From the NCBI RefSeq assembly GCF_019966515.1, contig NZ_JAIMIB010000014.1, forward strand, positions 1 to 64,000: a stretch of DNA of 64,000 nt, written 5' to 3'. A model generated the notes under the pieces. It did no database searches. It was not told where the DNA came from and saw nothing but the letters and a program-made list of their open reading frames with translations. The DNA is from Roseovarius aestuarii. Its GTDB lineage: Bacteria; Pseudomonadota; Alphaproteobacteria; Rhodobacterales; Rhodobacteraceae. Position 1 is the first letter of the stretch. The number at the start of each line of letters is the position of its first letter. The translations under genes and the position numbers were made by a program. Shown here piece after piece: positions 36,614 through 45,855 of this stretch.

Positions 36614-39306
36614 GCACCGTGGCTCCGTCCGCCGCGTTTTGCATCGCTGACGTCACGCACCGGTATCGCAAACAAACAGCGCTGGACCAGGTATCACTGG
36701 ATTTACCAGCGGGTCAGCTGGTCGGCTTCATCGGACCAGATGGTGTTGGCAAGTCAACACTTCTTGGCCTGATCACCGGTGCGAAGAAACTGCAGGTCGG
36801 CACAATCGACGTCCTGGGAGGACCGATTGATGATCCCGCGCACCGACGCCGCGTATGTCCAGCCATAGCATTCATGCCACAGGGTCTGGGCCGTAATCTC
36901 TATGCAGAACTGTCAGTGCGTGAAAATCTCGAGTTTTTCTCGCGCCTTTTCGGGCAAGGCCAGGAAGAACGTGACATTCGGATCACGGCGCTGTTGTCAA
37001 CAACAGGGCTGGCGCCTTTCGCCGATCGGCCGATGGGCAAGCTATCCGGCGGTATGAAACAAAAGCTCGGGCTATGTTGTGCCCTGATCCATGACCCGAA
37101 ACTATTGGTTCTGGATGAGCCAACAACCGGTGTCGATCCGCTGTCACGTCGTCAATTCTGGGCGCTGATTGGCGCGATCCGGAAAGACAATCCAATGCTT
37201 ACAGTCCTGGTTTCGACGGCCTACATGGAAGAAGCTCAGAGTTTCGATTGGATCGTTGCGATGGATGCGGGCCGCGTGCTGTTTCAGGGCGCTCCGGAAA
37301 CGCTGCAGGGCGAGGCCAAAGATCTTGAGGCTGCTTACCGCCAATTACAATCACAGGGCAAACCGCAACCCACGCGGAACGAAGCGCCGGCTCGTCGGAT
37401 CGACACCGACCCCGTGATTACCGCGCATGGGCTGACAAAGCGCTTCGGAGATTTTACAGCAGTCGACAGCGTCGACTTCTCGATCAACCGGGGAGAGATT
37501 TTTGGTTTCCTCGGATCGAACGGCTGCGGCAAGTCGACCACAATGAAGATGCTAACAGGATTGCTGCCCGCAAGCGCGGGTGAGGCGCTGCTCTATGGCA
37601 AACCGGTTGATGCGCGCAACCGCGAGATGCGGCGCGAAACCGGCTATATGAGTCAGGCCTTCTCGCTCTATGGTGAATTGACCGTTCACCAAAATCTTCA
37701 GCTCCACGCGCGCATTTTCGCAATCGCCGACCGGGCTGCGCGGGTCGATGAATTGATGAACCGTTTTGGACTGAACACATACAGAGATAGACTGGCCGCC
37801 GACCTGCCGCTTGGCATCAAGCAACGCCTGTCATTGGCTGTCGCAGTGATCCATCGTCCACGTGTGCTGATCCTCGACGAGCCGACCTCTGGCGTGGACC
37901 CAGAGGCGCGCGATGAATTTTGGGCCCTCTTGATCGAGCTGTCACACGATGATGAAGTGACGATCTTTATCTCAACCCATTTCATGGCAGAAGCGGAACG
38001 GTGCGATCGGGTTTCGTTCATGCATGCGGGTCGGGTTCTTGCCGAGGGAACCCCGGAGGAGCTGATGGCTGCCGAGAGGTCAGACAGCCTGGAAGGCGCG
38101 TTTATTGCCGTGCTGGAAGCTGCGGAACCTCCGTCAGAGGTCGTGGCTCCTGTAGTCTCGATTGACACGATGAGAGAGGGGGCAGGTGGTGGTGTCGGGC
38201 GCATTCTGGCCTATGCGCGACGGGAAACCGTCGAAGTGTTGCGCGACCGGGTACGGTTGGCCTTTGCGTTTCTGGGATCAGCAATTCTGATGCTGGTTTT
38301 CTGCTTCGGGATCACGCTTGATATTGATGAGTTGAATTTTGCTGTACTGGACTTTTCACAAGACCCCGAGAGTCGCGCCTACGCGTCCGAGCTTGCGGGG
38401 TCACGATATTTCAAGCCCACCCCACCCCTAAATAGCGCTGCGGAGGGTCGCAGCCGACTGACCGCTGGCGACGTCTCGCTGGTGGTCGAATTGCCGCCGG
38501 ATTTCGGACGCAAGCTGCGCGCGGGCGAGCCCACCCAGGTTCTGGCGACCGTCGACGGCGCAATTCCCTTCAAGGGTGAGACGGTAGAGGGCTATGTCGC
38601 GGGATTGCATCAGACGTTTCTCGAGGCGTTCGCCCGCGAAAAAGGTGCCCGCGAGCCCGGGATAGCACGGATCGAACCGCGTTTTCGATACAACCAAAGC
38701 TTCGAGAGCATCGCCGCGATGGCCCCCGCCATGCCTGCGATCCTGCTTATCATGCTACCCGCCGTTCTGATGGCGGTCAGCGTTGCCCGCGAAAGAGAAC
38801 TGGGATCGGTTATCAATTTCTACGTGACACCGACGACACGGCTTGAGTTCCTGATAGGTAAACAGATCCCTTATATCGCCATTGCTTACGCCAATTTCAT
38901 TCTGCTCGCAGGGATGACAATTTTAGTCTTCGGCGTACCGCTCAAGGGCGATCCCATCCCGCTCGCGATAGGAGCGTTCCTTTATGTCTGGGCGACCACA
39001 TCCTACGGGCTTTTGATCGCGACCATGACGTCCAGCCAGGTCGCGGCAACCTTCGCAACAGCCATCGCCTCGGTGGTGCCCACGATCCAGTTCTCAGGCC
39101 TTCTGCAACCGGTCTCGACGCTGGAAGGCGGCGCCCAGGCGATCGGTTCTCTCTGGCCGTCCTCCTACTTTTTGCACCTGAATGTCGGCGCGTTCACCAA
39201 GGGTCTGGGCTGGGAGGCGCTTACCCCCGATATTCTGGCACTTGCCTGTTTCGGGCCTGTGCTGACCTTGATCGCAGCGCTCTCGCTGCGGGCGCAGGAG
39301 AAGTGA
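36610..39306 (+). CDS. RbbA/YhiH-like fused double ATPase-permease ABC exporter
   Basis: Protein of 898 residues combining two ABC ATPase domains and an ABC-2 permease. Domain 1 (about 15-240): Walker A GPDGVGKSTL, signature LSGGMKQKLGL, Walker B LLVLDEPTTGVDP. Domain 2 (about 270-500): Walker A GSNGCGKSTTM and Walker B LILDEPTSGVDP, but the signature reads LPLGIKQRL instead of LSGG-x-Q. The C-terminal part (about 540-898) has six hydrophobic segments typical of ABC-2 exporters. ATG 36610 overlaps the hlyD stop; the further upstream ATG at 36565 lies within hlyD. The cargo is unknown; E. coli RbbA was also linked to ribosomes. Confidence 0.88.
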   Translation: MSTVAPSAAFCIADVTHRYRKQTALDQVSLDLPAGQLVGFIGPDGVGKSTLLGLITGAKKLQVGTIDVLGGPIDDPAHRRRVCPAIAFMPQGLGRNLYAELSVRENLEFFSRLFGQGQEERDIRITALLSTTGLAPFADRPMGKLSGGMKQKLGLCCALIHDPKLLVLDEPTTGVDPLSRRQFWALIGAIRKDNPMLTVLVSTAYMEEAQSFDWIVAMDAGRVLFQGAPETLQGEAKDLEAAYRQLQSQGKPQPTRNEAPARRIDTDPVITAHGLTKRFGDFTAVDSVDFSINRGEIFGFLGSNGCGKSTTMKMLTGLLPASAGEALLYGKPVDARNREMRRETGYMSQAFSLYGELTVHQNLQLHARIFAIADRAARVDELMNRFGLNTYRDRLAADLPLGIKQRLSLAVAVIHRPRVLILDEPTSGVDPEARDEFWALLIELSHDDEVTIFISTHFMAEAERCDRVSFMHAGRVLAEGTPEELMAAERSDSLEGAFIAVLEAAEPPSEVVAPVVSIDTMREGAGGGVGRILAYARRETVEVLRDRVRLAFAFLGSAILMLVFCFGITLDIDELNFAVLDFSQDPESRAYASELAGSRYFKPTPPLNSAAEGRSRLTAGDVSLVVELPPDFGRKLRAGEPTQVLATVDGAIPFKGETVEGYVAGLHQTFLEAFAREKGAREPGIARIEPRFRYNQSFESIAAMAPAMPAILLIMLPAVLMAVSVARERELGSVINFYVTPTTRLEFLIGKQIPYIAIAYANFILLAGMTILVFGVPLKGDPIPLAIGAFLYVWATTSYGLLIATMTSSQVAATFATAIASVVPTIQFSGLLQPVSTLEGGAQAIGSLWPSSYFLHLNVGAFTKGLGWEALTPDILALACFGPVLTLIAALSLRAQEK

Positions 39307-40431
39307 ATGCGACGTTTGTCCTGCATCTTCTGGCTTGGTCTGAAGGAGATGATGAGCCTGCGCCGTGACTGGGTGATGATGGCCCTGCTGGTCTGGTCAT
39401 TCACCTTGGCGCCGATCATGGAGGCGACCGGGGTCGCGAGTTCGGTCAACAATGCATCCATCGCGTTTGCGGACGAAGATAATTCGCCACTTTCACGCGC
39501 CTTGGCCGCAATTTTCTTTCCACCGGAATTCCAGCCCGTCGTCCAGATCGCGCCGGGTTCTGGCGCGGCTCATATGGATGCCGGGCGGTTCCTTTTCGTT
39601 GTTGCTGTGCCACCCGGTTTCGAGAAGGACATCCGCGCAGGCCGCTCGCCGGAAATACAGGTTCTGATCGACGCGACGGCGATGGAACAGGCAGGGATCG
39701 GTGCAAGCTATATTACCAACATTCTGAGTGCAGAGATCAGCCGCTTTGCAATCGGGGCAGACCTTTTGACCCCACCCCCGGTCGATCTAATCTTGCGCAG
39801 TGCGTTTAATCCCAACCGAGATACGGTGCGCTTTGCCGGTATTGTCGCCCTTATCGGCCAGATCATGTGGCTGACAACGATACTCACGGGTGCCGCCATG
39901 ATCCGGGAGCGCGAACATGGAACGATCGAGCACCTGCTCGCCATGCCGCTTGCACCCTTTGACATTGCAGTTGCCAAGATATGGGCAAATGCAGCGGTGG
40001 TTCTGGTCGCGGCCGGGTTGTCTTTGACCTTCGTGATGCAGGGGTCCTTGGGGATCAATATTGCGGGATCGAAAGCGCTGTTTCTTCTGGGCACGGCGCT
40101 CTTTCTTTTTACCGCAACGGCGCTTGGGGTCTTTCTGGCAACAATCGCGCGCTCAATGGCGCAATTCGCGCTTTTGGTCATGCTGACCATCCTGCCCATG
40201 TTGATGCTGTCAGGTGGCGAGACGCCGATTGAAGGTCAGCCTGCCTGGTTGCAGGCGGGAACACTGTTCCTTCCGTCCCGCCACTACATGTCGGCCAGCC
40301 AGGCCATCGTTTTCAAAGGCGCCGGGGTTGAGATTGTCTGGCCGGAATTCTTGTGGATGGCACTGCTGGGAGCCGCGCTTTTGGCGATAAGCCTCCTGAT
40401 CTTCAGGCGTTCGGTTTCGCAGCAGAATTAG
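39307..40431 (+). CDS. ABC-2 family permease (YhhJ-like)
   Basis: Membrane protein of 374 residues. An N-terminal anchor (VMMALLVWSFTLAPIMEATG) precedes a large periplasmic loop, and then five hydrophobic segments including the family motif MIREREHGTIEHLLAMPLAPF. It starts directly after the RbbA-like gene stop, with no spacer. Together with the fused ATPase-permease it should form the export channel. Confidence 0.88.
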   Translation: MRRLSCIFWLGLKEMMSLRRDWVMMALLVWSFTLAPIMEATGVASSVNNASIAFADEDNSPLSRALAAIFFPPEFQPVVQIAPGSGAAHMDAGRFLFVVAVPPGFEKDIRAGRSPEIQVLIDATAMEQAGIGASYITNILSAEISRFAIGADLLTPPPVDLILRSAFNPNRDTVRFAGIVALIGQIMWLTTILTGAAMIREREHGTIEHLLAMPLAPFDIAVAKIWANAAVVLVAAGLSLTFVMQGSLGINIAGSKALFLLGTALFLFTATALGVFLATIARSMAQFALLVMLTILPMLMLSGGETPIEGQPAWLQAGTLFLPSRHYMSASQAIVFKGAGVEIVWPEFLWMALLGAALLAISLLIFRRSVSQQN

Positions 40432-40702
40432 GCGAGGGCGATAAAGCCAAGCCATGACTGTAGGCTGTCGGCGAAATTCGCTCGTAATCGAGCAACACCG
40501 TCCTGTCCAAAACTTGCTGGGCAAACGCACACGGACCACCTTGCTATGACGAGTGTACCGAGGCTTTCCAAAACCGAATTCATCTGTTGGTGCTGGCAGC
40601 GTGATGCGAAGGTGACCGCAGGACGTCGGCCACGTTGATCCTGGTCAAGTTGCACTGCCGACGTCCGTGCTACGCTCGTCGGCGTCTAGAAGGAGCGTTT
40701 TT

Positions 40703-41080
40703 ATGGAAGATCTAATCAAACTTGGCCGGGAATTTGTTCAGGCGATGCGGAATCGTCGTGGCATTGAGCATGTCGACGAAATTTATGCCGAAAACGCCGA
40801 GTCGGTTGAGGCGGTCGTGCCACCAGGGCGCGACGTGCGGATCGCCAAAGGCCGGGGCGCGATCAAGGCCAAACGTGGGGATTGGCTTGCAACACACGAT
40901 ATCCACAAGCTTGATGCGGACGGGCCATTTGTTCACCCTCCCAACCGCTTCGGCGTACGCTACGAGGCCCAGGTGACACAGAAAGCCACCGGTCGTGAGA
41001 TGACCCTTCGCGAGATTGCGATTTATACGGTCGAGGGAGGAAAGGTCGTCCGCGAAGAGTTCTTCATGTTGCCAAAATAG
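40703..41080 (+). CDS. NTF2-like/SnoaL-type small protein
   Basis: Protein of 125 residues. ATG 40703 is preceded by AGGAG; the frame is open further upstream without support. Seen are an N-terminal helix (DLIKLGREFVQAMRNRRGIE), then NAESVEAVVPPGRDVRIAKG and a C-terminal beta sheet with AIYTVEGGKVVREEFFMLP, which fit the NTF2-like fold (ketosteroid-isomerase/SnoaL). The ligand is unknown and it has no operon partners. Confidence 0.7.
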   Translation: MEDLIKLGREFVQAMRNRRGIEHVDEIYAENAESVEAVVPPGRDVRIAKGRGAIKAKRGDWLATHDIHKLDADGPFVHPPNRFGVRYEAQVTQKATGREMTLREIAIYTVEGGKVVREEFFMLPK

Positions 41081-41322
41081 GCAGCGGATATGGAAATGTT
41101 GCCAGTCACAATTTGGCAATGTTTTGACGCAAGACAGACCCCCGCTGCCGATCAGGAATTTCATTCTTTGGGCTCAGTGCTGATAAATCCCAAAACCGGT
41201 GGGTCAGGGTAGAGTTCGCCAGCGTGTCGTTCTTAATTCTGACCTCACGACCCGCGTTCTACCTTTTTCAATTTCGCGCAATGTCCTTGCAGACGATCGT
41301 TTCGTACTTTCTTGTCATAACT

Positions 41323-42477
41323 CTAAAGGCCAGCTTCGAGCCGTTCGAGCAGTGTGTCCAGCATCGCATCGCAGCGTTCGATCTGGCTGATCTCGACATA
41401 TTCATCCGGCTTATGTCCCTGCATCATCGAGCCGGGGCCGCATACCACCGTGGGAATATCCAGTTCTTGCGAAAAGAGGCCGCCCTCGGTTCCGAACGCG
41501 ACTTTATTGGTGGAATTCGCGCCGGTCAGGGACTGCACGAAATGTACGACCTCGGCGGTGCGGCTGGTGTTCAGGCCGGGATACGAAAAACTGGTCTCGA
41601 ACTCGATTGCCGCTTCGGGGGCGTGGTCGCGTTGGGCGGCGACAATCGCATCCGCCCGGCCACGGATATCGGCCAGAATAACCTCGGGGTCATCATCGGC
41701 CACATTGCGAATCTCAAAATCCACCTCGCAGAGATTGGGAACGATATTTAGCGCGACGCCACCCGCCATCTTCGCCGCATGCACGGTCGTGTAGGGCACA
41801 TCATAATCGCCATCCTGCGCACCGCTCTTGCGTAAATCAGCCTGCACATCACGCAAGACCCCAACCAGATCGCACCCCAGATGCAGAGCATTCATCGCCA
41901 GGGGTGCCAGCGCCGAATGCCCCTCGCGCCCGATACAGCGCGCCTTGAGGGCGATCTTGCCCTTGTGACCCGTTGCTACCGACAGGCTGGTGGGTTCACC
42001 AACGATGCACATGGCAGGGCGTACCGGCACATCACGCAAAAGCTCGATCATCGAGCGCACCCCCTGGCAACCGATTTCCTCGTCATAGGAAAAGGCCAGA
42101 TGCAGCGGCGCGACCAGCTTGCGATTGGCGGCCTTCAGCCCAGCGGCCAGCGCGCAGGCGACAAAGCCTTTCATATCGGTCGTGCCGCGCCCGTAGTAGC
42201 GACCCTGATCCACGGTCAGTTCAAACGCTGGCCTGGTCCAGTTCTGCCCATCGACCGGAACGACATCGGTGTGTCCCGACAGCATAACGCCACCGCCGCC
42301 CGGCGGACCGATCGTGGCGAGCAGGTTGGCCTTTGTGCCCTTGGCGTTTGGAATAAGCTGGGCGTCAACGCCGACCTCGGCCAGCAGCCCTTTCACATAT
42401 TCCATCAGATCCATGTTCGGGTTGCGGCTGACCGTGTCAAAGGCGATCAGGCGGGCTAGGATATCGGCGGTTCGCAT
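41323..42477 (-). CDS. argE: Acetylornithine deacetylase, M20 family
   Basis: Zinc-dependent amidohydrolase of 384 residues. It removes the acetyl group from N-acetylornithine in arginine synthesis, or acts on a related N-acyl amino acid. Metal-site motifs are MLSGHTDVVPVDGQNW, YYGRGTTDMKGF and FSYDEEIGCQGVRSM; the dimerisation domain lies in the middle (KGKIALKARCIGREGHSALA). It is monocistronic. The exact acyl substrate is not proved by sequence; the ArgE label is the usual family name. Confidence 0.85.
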   Translation of the reverse strand: MRTADILARLIAFDTVSRNPNMDLMEYVKGLLAEVGVDAQLIPNAKGTKANLLATIGPPGGGGVMLSGHTDVVPVDGQNWTRPAFELTVDQGRYYGRGTTDMKGFVACALAAGLKAANRKLVAPLHLAFSYDEEIGCQGVRSMIELLRDVPVRPAMCIVGEPTSLSVATGHKGKIALKARCIGREGHSALAPLAMNALHLGCDLVGVLRDVQADLRKSGAQDGDYDVPYTTVHAAKMAGGVALNIVPNLCEVDFEIRNVADDDPEVILADIRGRADAIVAAQRDHAPEAAIEFETSFSYPGLNTSRTAEVVHFVQSLTGANSTNKVAFGTEGGLFSQELDIPTVVCGPGSMMQGHKPDEYVEISQIERCDAMLDTLLERLEAGL

Positions 42478-42592
42478 GGTTGGCAGTCCTGAAGGTCATG
42501 AGGCGCGTGGCAGGGCGACAAGCGCGATATAGGCGCACACTCCAAGCCTATCCCATGAGTGCACGACCCTGAACCCCCAAGCACAAAAGAAT

Positions 42593-42613
42593 ACGCCCGC
42601 TCAACGCGGGCGC
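42593..42613 (-). terminator. Intrinsic terminator of the VPLPA-CTERM gene
   Basis: On the minus strand CGCCCGC and GCGGGCG form a 7-bp stem with a 5-nt loop, followed by TATTCTTTTG, about 25 bp past the stop codon. Confidence 0.75.
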
Positions 42614-42636
42614 TTCAAAACGTTCTGTCCGTTCAG

Positions 42637-43329
42637 TCAGCTTTTACGGCGACGACGGGCAACACCACCCAATATCCCCAGGGCAACGGGTAACAAAGCC
42701 ACCGACGCGGGCAGTGGGACAGGGCTGACGACGATGTTGATATCGCCAGCGTAGCTTTGGCAATTGCTACCCTCGCAGCCTTGTTCATATGCGGTGAACC
42801 AGCTGGAGAAGCCCAGTTTCAACGGATCCTTGTCATTGGCGCCGATACCGAACTGCGCTTTCAGACCTTCGCCGCGCATGTCCAGAAGGAAACTCACCAG
42901 ACCTGTGGATTTCGAAATCAGAGCCGCCGATGAGAAATCATAAAATTTCCACTTTGAAGTATCCGGGGTCGAGCCAGGCACTTTCTTGTACTTACCGGGG
43001 TCGGCAACCTCGACCAGGTTCACCCTAAGATCATACCCCTGCAAGGCAGAGTTTCTGACCGTACCCGTCAGTGAGGCTGTGTTGCCATTCACTGTGAAGC
43101 TGCCAAACGGGCTTGCGGCGCCAGCGGTATTTTCAAACAGGAAATGGTTCCGCTTACTGCCCGTTGTGCCCTGAGGCGCACCAGAGAACCAGACGGAATG
43201 CTCGGGCGATCCGTTTTCGTAGTGACTGGTGGCTTGGTAGGTGGTGGCTGCCGAAACCGCGGTACCGATCATCACAATCGCTGTCGCAGCGGCAATTACT
43301 GCCGTTCTGAATTTCATAACATTACTCAC
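42637..43329 (-). CDS. Secreted VPLPA-CTERM sorting-domain protein
   Basis: Exported surface protein of 230 residues. The N-terminus has a signal peptide (KFRTAVIAAATAIVMIGTAVSAAT). The C-terminus has the tripartite sorting signal: VPLPASVALLP, a hydrophobic helix, then the basic tail ARRRRKS. VPLPA-CTERM is an exosortase-processed signal found in alphaproteobacteria. The body is a beta-rich domain of unknown function with two cysteines near CEGSNC. It is monocistronic with its own terminator. No exosortase gene lies in this window. Start is ATG 43329 or 43317. Confidence 0.82.
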   Translation of the reverse strand: MSNVMKFRTAVIAAATAIVMIGTAVSAATTYQATSHYENGSPEHSVWFSGAPQGTTGSKRNHFLFENTAGAASPFGSFTVNGNTASLTGTVRNSALQGYDLRVNLVEVADPGKYKKVPGSTPDTSKWKFYDFSSAALISKSTGLVSFLLDMRGEGLKAQFGIGANDKDPLKLGFSSWFTAYEQGCEGSNCQSYAGDINIVVSPVPLPASVALLPVALGILGGVARRRRKS

Positions 43330-43619
43330 TCTTTACGCTTACACAGGTAGGTGCACTTATATGGCCGAGAGCATGGGATCGGATCAACAACACTGCCCAA
43401 GAAAGGGCACATTTCGCTAAAATTTCTCTTGAATTTGGTTAATCTGTCGACAGCACGGAAACAGTGTTCTGAATGGAAGTGGATTGGTTCTTTCCAGTGC
43501 AGTGAGCCAGTGGCGCCTCATCGCGCGCCAGACGTCGGGATCGCTGTGCAATGCAAACTCGGCTCTGGTCAATGCCCGGCCCCTGCGGTATCTGACCGGG
43601 GCACATTTCCGGGGGTCCG

Positions 43620-44771
43620 ATGTCAGATACTGTTCCGTTCGAAAAACCGGGTCCGGTCGAGGCGGGCTTGCGCCAGGCTCTCGCGCCCATCGAAGAGATT
43701 ATCGCCGAGGCGCGTGCGGGTCGGATGTACATTCTTGTCGATCACGAAGATCGCGAGAATGAGGGTGATTTCGTCATTCCGGCGGATTGCGCCGATGCCG
43801 CGGCCATCAACTTCATGGCAACCCACGGGAGAGGTCTGATCTGCCTGCCGATGAGCGCCGAGCGGATCGAGATGCTACAGCTGCCGATGATGGCGGTGAA
43901 CAACTCGTCACGGCATGAAACCGCCTTTACCGTATCGATCGAAGCGCGCGAGGGCGTCAGTACCGGCATTTCCGCCGGCGACCGCGCCCTGACCGTGGCC
44001 ACCGCAATCAATGATCAGAACGGCCCGGCCGCCATCGCCACACCAGGCCATGTGTTTCCGCTGCGCGCACGCAATGGCGGCGTGCTGATCCGCGCCGGTC
44101 ATACCGAGGCGGCGGTAGATATCTCGCGCCTGGCGGGGCGGCACCCGTCGGGTGTGATCTGCGAGATCATGAAGGAAGACGGCACCATGGCCCGCCTGCC
44201 CGACCTGATCGAAATCGCGAAAAAACACGGGCTGAAGATCGGCACGATCTCGGATCTCATCGCCTACCGCCACAAGCACGATAATCTGGTGCGCGAAGTA
44301 CGGCGCGAAACCATCACCTCCTCTCATGGGGGCGAATGGGAGATGCGCATTTTCGCCGACCAGATCAGCGGCACCGAACATGTAGTGCTGACCAAGGGTG
44401 ACGTGGGCGACGGCAAGCCGGTTCTGACCCGGACGCATGCGCTCAATGCGCTTGAGGATGTACTGGGCATCGGGCTGCACAGCACAGAGACGGGTCCCAC
44501 CGGAAAGCTACCCCGGGCGATGGAGATCATCGCCGCCGAGGGGCGCGGCGCGGTGTTTCTGTTCCGCCAACCCCGCCCAAAACTGTCCAGCGAGATGGAA
44601 GATGAGGACACGCCGCGCACGATCAAGCAGACCGGGCTGGGCGCGCAGATCATGCAGACAATGGGTCTGCAGGAACTGATCCTTTTGACCGACAGTCCCG
44701 ATACCCGCTATCTGGGTCTTGATGCCTATGGCATCTCGATCACCGGCACCCGCGCCCTGAGCGAAGGATAG
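43620..44771 (+). CDS. ribB: 3,4-dihydroxy-2-butanone-4-phosphate synthase with degenerate GTP cyclohydrolase II half
   Basis: Riboflavin biosynthesis enzyme of 383 residues. The RibB half (about 20-215) has YILVDHEDRENEGDFVIPAD, the loop NFMATHGRGLICLPMS, ISAGDRALTVATAI and HTEAAVDISRLAGRHPSGVI. The RibA half (215-383) keeps the general fold but has lost the zinc cysteines: where RibA has the RxHSECxTGD segment and the CDCG motif, this protein reads ATRTHALNALEDVLG-like sequence without any Cys. So it probably makes only dihydroxybutanone phosphate. It starts the ribB-ribH-nusB cluster (4 bp to ribH). No FMN riboswitch was seen upstream. Confidence 0.92.
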   Translation: MSDTVPFEKPGPVEAGLRQALAPIEEIIAEARAGRMYILVDHEDRENEGDFVIPADCADAAAINFMATHGRGLICLPMSAERIEMLQLPMMAVNNSSRHETAFTVSIEAREGVSTGISAGDRALTVATAINDQNGPAAIATPGHVFPLRARNGGVLIRAGHTEAAVDISRLAGRHPSGVICEIMKEDGTMARLPDLIEIAKKHGLKIGTISDLIAYRHKHDNLVREVRRETITSSHGGEWEMRIFADQISGTEHVVLTKGDVGDGKPVLTRTHALNALEDVLGIGLHSTETGPTGKLPRAMEIIAAEGRGAVFLFRQPRPKLSSEMEDEDTPRTIKQTGLGAQIMQTMGLQELILLTDSPDTRYLGLDAYGISITGTRALSEG

Positions 44772-44775
44772 AGAT

Positions 44776-45321
44776 ATGGCCGAAAAAGAATACACCCTGC
44801 CCCGCGCCGAGTTCGATAAGCCCATCAAGCTGCTGATTGTGGTGGCGCCATTCTACCGCGATATCGCAGACAACCTGATCGCTGGCGCCAAGGCCGAGAT
44901 CGAGGCGTCTGGCGGCACATATGATCTGGTCGAAGTACCGGGCGCGTTGGAAGTGCCCACCGCCATCGGCATTGCCGAACGGATGTCGAATTTCGACGGA
45001 TACGTGGCCCTTGGATGCGTGATCCGGGGCGAGACCACGCATTATGAAACAGTCTGCAATGACAGTTCGCGCGGCATCATGATGCTGGGGTTACAGGGGC
45101 TGTGTGTTGGCAATGGCATTCTGACGGTCGAAAACCGTGATCAGGCCGAGGTGCGGGCCGATCCCGCGCGCATGAACAAAGGCGCGGGCGCCGCAGCGGC
45201 AGCCTTGCATCTTGTCGCGCTCACCCGTAAGTGGGGCGCCGCGCGCAAAGGGGTGGGATTCCTGCCCGACGCAGAAGAATATAAGCTGGCCGGCGGCCTT
45301 GAGGATAATCCGAAAGCATGA
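44776..45321 (+). CDS. ribH: 6,7-dimethyl-8-ribityllumazine synthase
   Basis: Penultimate riboflavin enzyme of 181 residues, cytoplasmic oligomer. Motifs are VVAPFYRDIADNLIAGAKAE, DLVEVPGALEVPTAI, ALGCVIRGETTHYETVCNDS and LTVENRDQAEVRADP. It joins the product of RibB with the pyrimidine from RibA/D. nusB overlaps its stop by 4 bp (ATGA). Confidence 0.96.
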   Translation: MAEKEYTLPRAEFDKPIKLLIVVAPFYRDIADNLIAGAKAEIEASGGTYDLVEVPGALEVPTAIGIAERMSNFDGYVALGCVIRGETTHYETVCNDSSRGIMMLGLQGLCVGNGILTVENRDQAEVRADPARMNKGAGAAAAALHLVALTRKWGAARKGVGFLPDAEEYKLAGGLEDNPKA

Positions 45322-45788
45322 CCAAGCTCTCAGGCAATCAGAAACGGCAGATGAAATCAGCCGCACGGCTTTACGCCGTGCAGGCGCTGTTTCAGATGGA
45401 GCATTCCGGCCAGACCGTGGATGCGGTGATGCGTGAATTCGAAGATCACCGTTTCGGCGCGTCCTATGACGAGGGCGAGATGGCCGAAGGTGATATCGTC
45501 CTGTTCGAAGGGCTGATGCAGGATGCGGTTAACAATCAGGCGCTGATCGACCAGATGACTGACCGGGCGCTGGTAGCGAAATGGCCGATCAATCGCATAG
45601 ATCCGACCATTCGCGCGCTGTTTCGGGCCGCGGGGGCGGAACTGACGCAATCGGACACACCACCAAAAGTCGTGATCATGGAATTCGTCGACATCGCCAA
45701 AAGCTTCTTTCCCGAGGGGCGTGAGCCGAAATTCGTCAATGCCGTTCTGGATCACATGGCCCGCGAAGCCAAGCCAGAAGCATTCTGA
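45318..45788 (+). CDS. nusB: Transcription antitermination factor NusB
   Basis: All-helical rRNA antitermination factor of 156 residues. Motifs: ARLYAVQALFQMEHSGQT at the N-terminus, RIDPTIRALFRAAGAEL and the C-terminal FFPEGREPKFVNAVLDHMAR. It binds boxA RNA with NusE/S10. The ribH-nusB pairing is usual in proteobacteria. It converges with the Crp/Fnr gene. Confidence 0.95.
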   Translation: MTKLSGNQKRQMKSAARLYAVQALFQMEHSGQTVDAVMREFEDHRFGASYDEGEMAEGDIVLFEGLMQDAVNNQALIDQMTDRALVAKWPINRIDPTIRALFRAAGAELTQSDTPPKVVIMEFVDIAKSFFPEGREPKFVNAVLDHMAREAKPEAF

Positions 45789-45855
45789 ATCACTGTCCTC
45801 TGTTACATCGCCAAGGTGACTGCATCGCGATTACTCGGCCATCAATATTCGTATT

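Noticed and set aside
43330..43619. FMN riboswitch before ribB
   Set aside because: I looked for the conserved core upstream of the riboflavin genes and found no convincing match.
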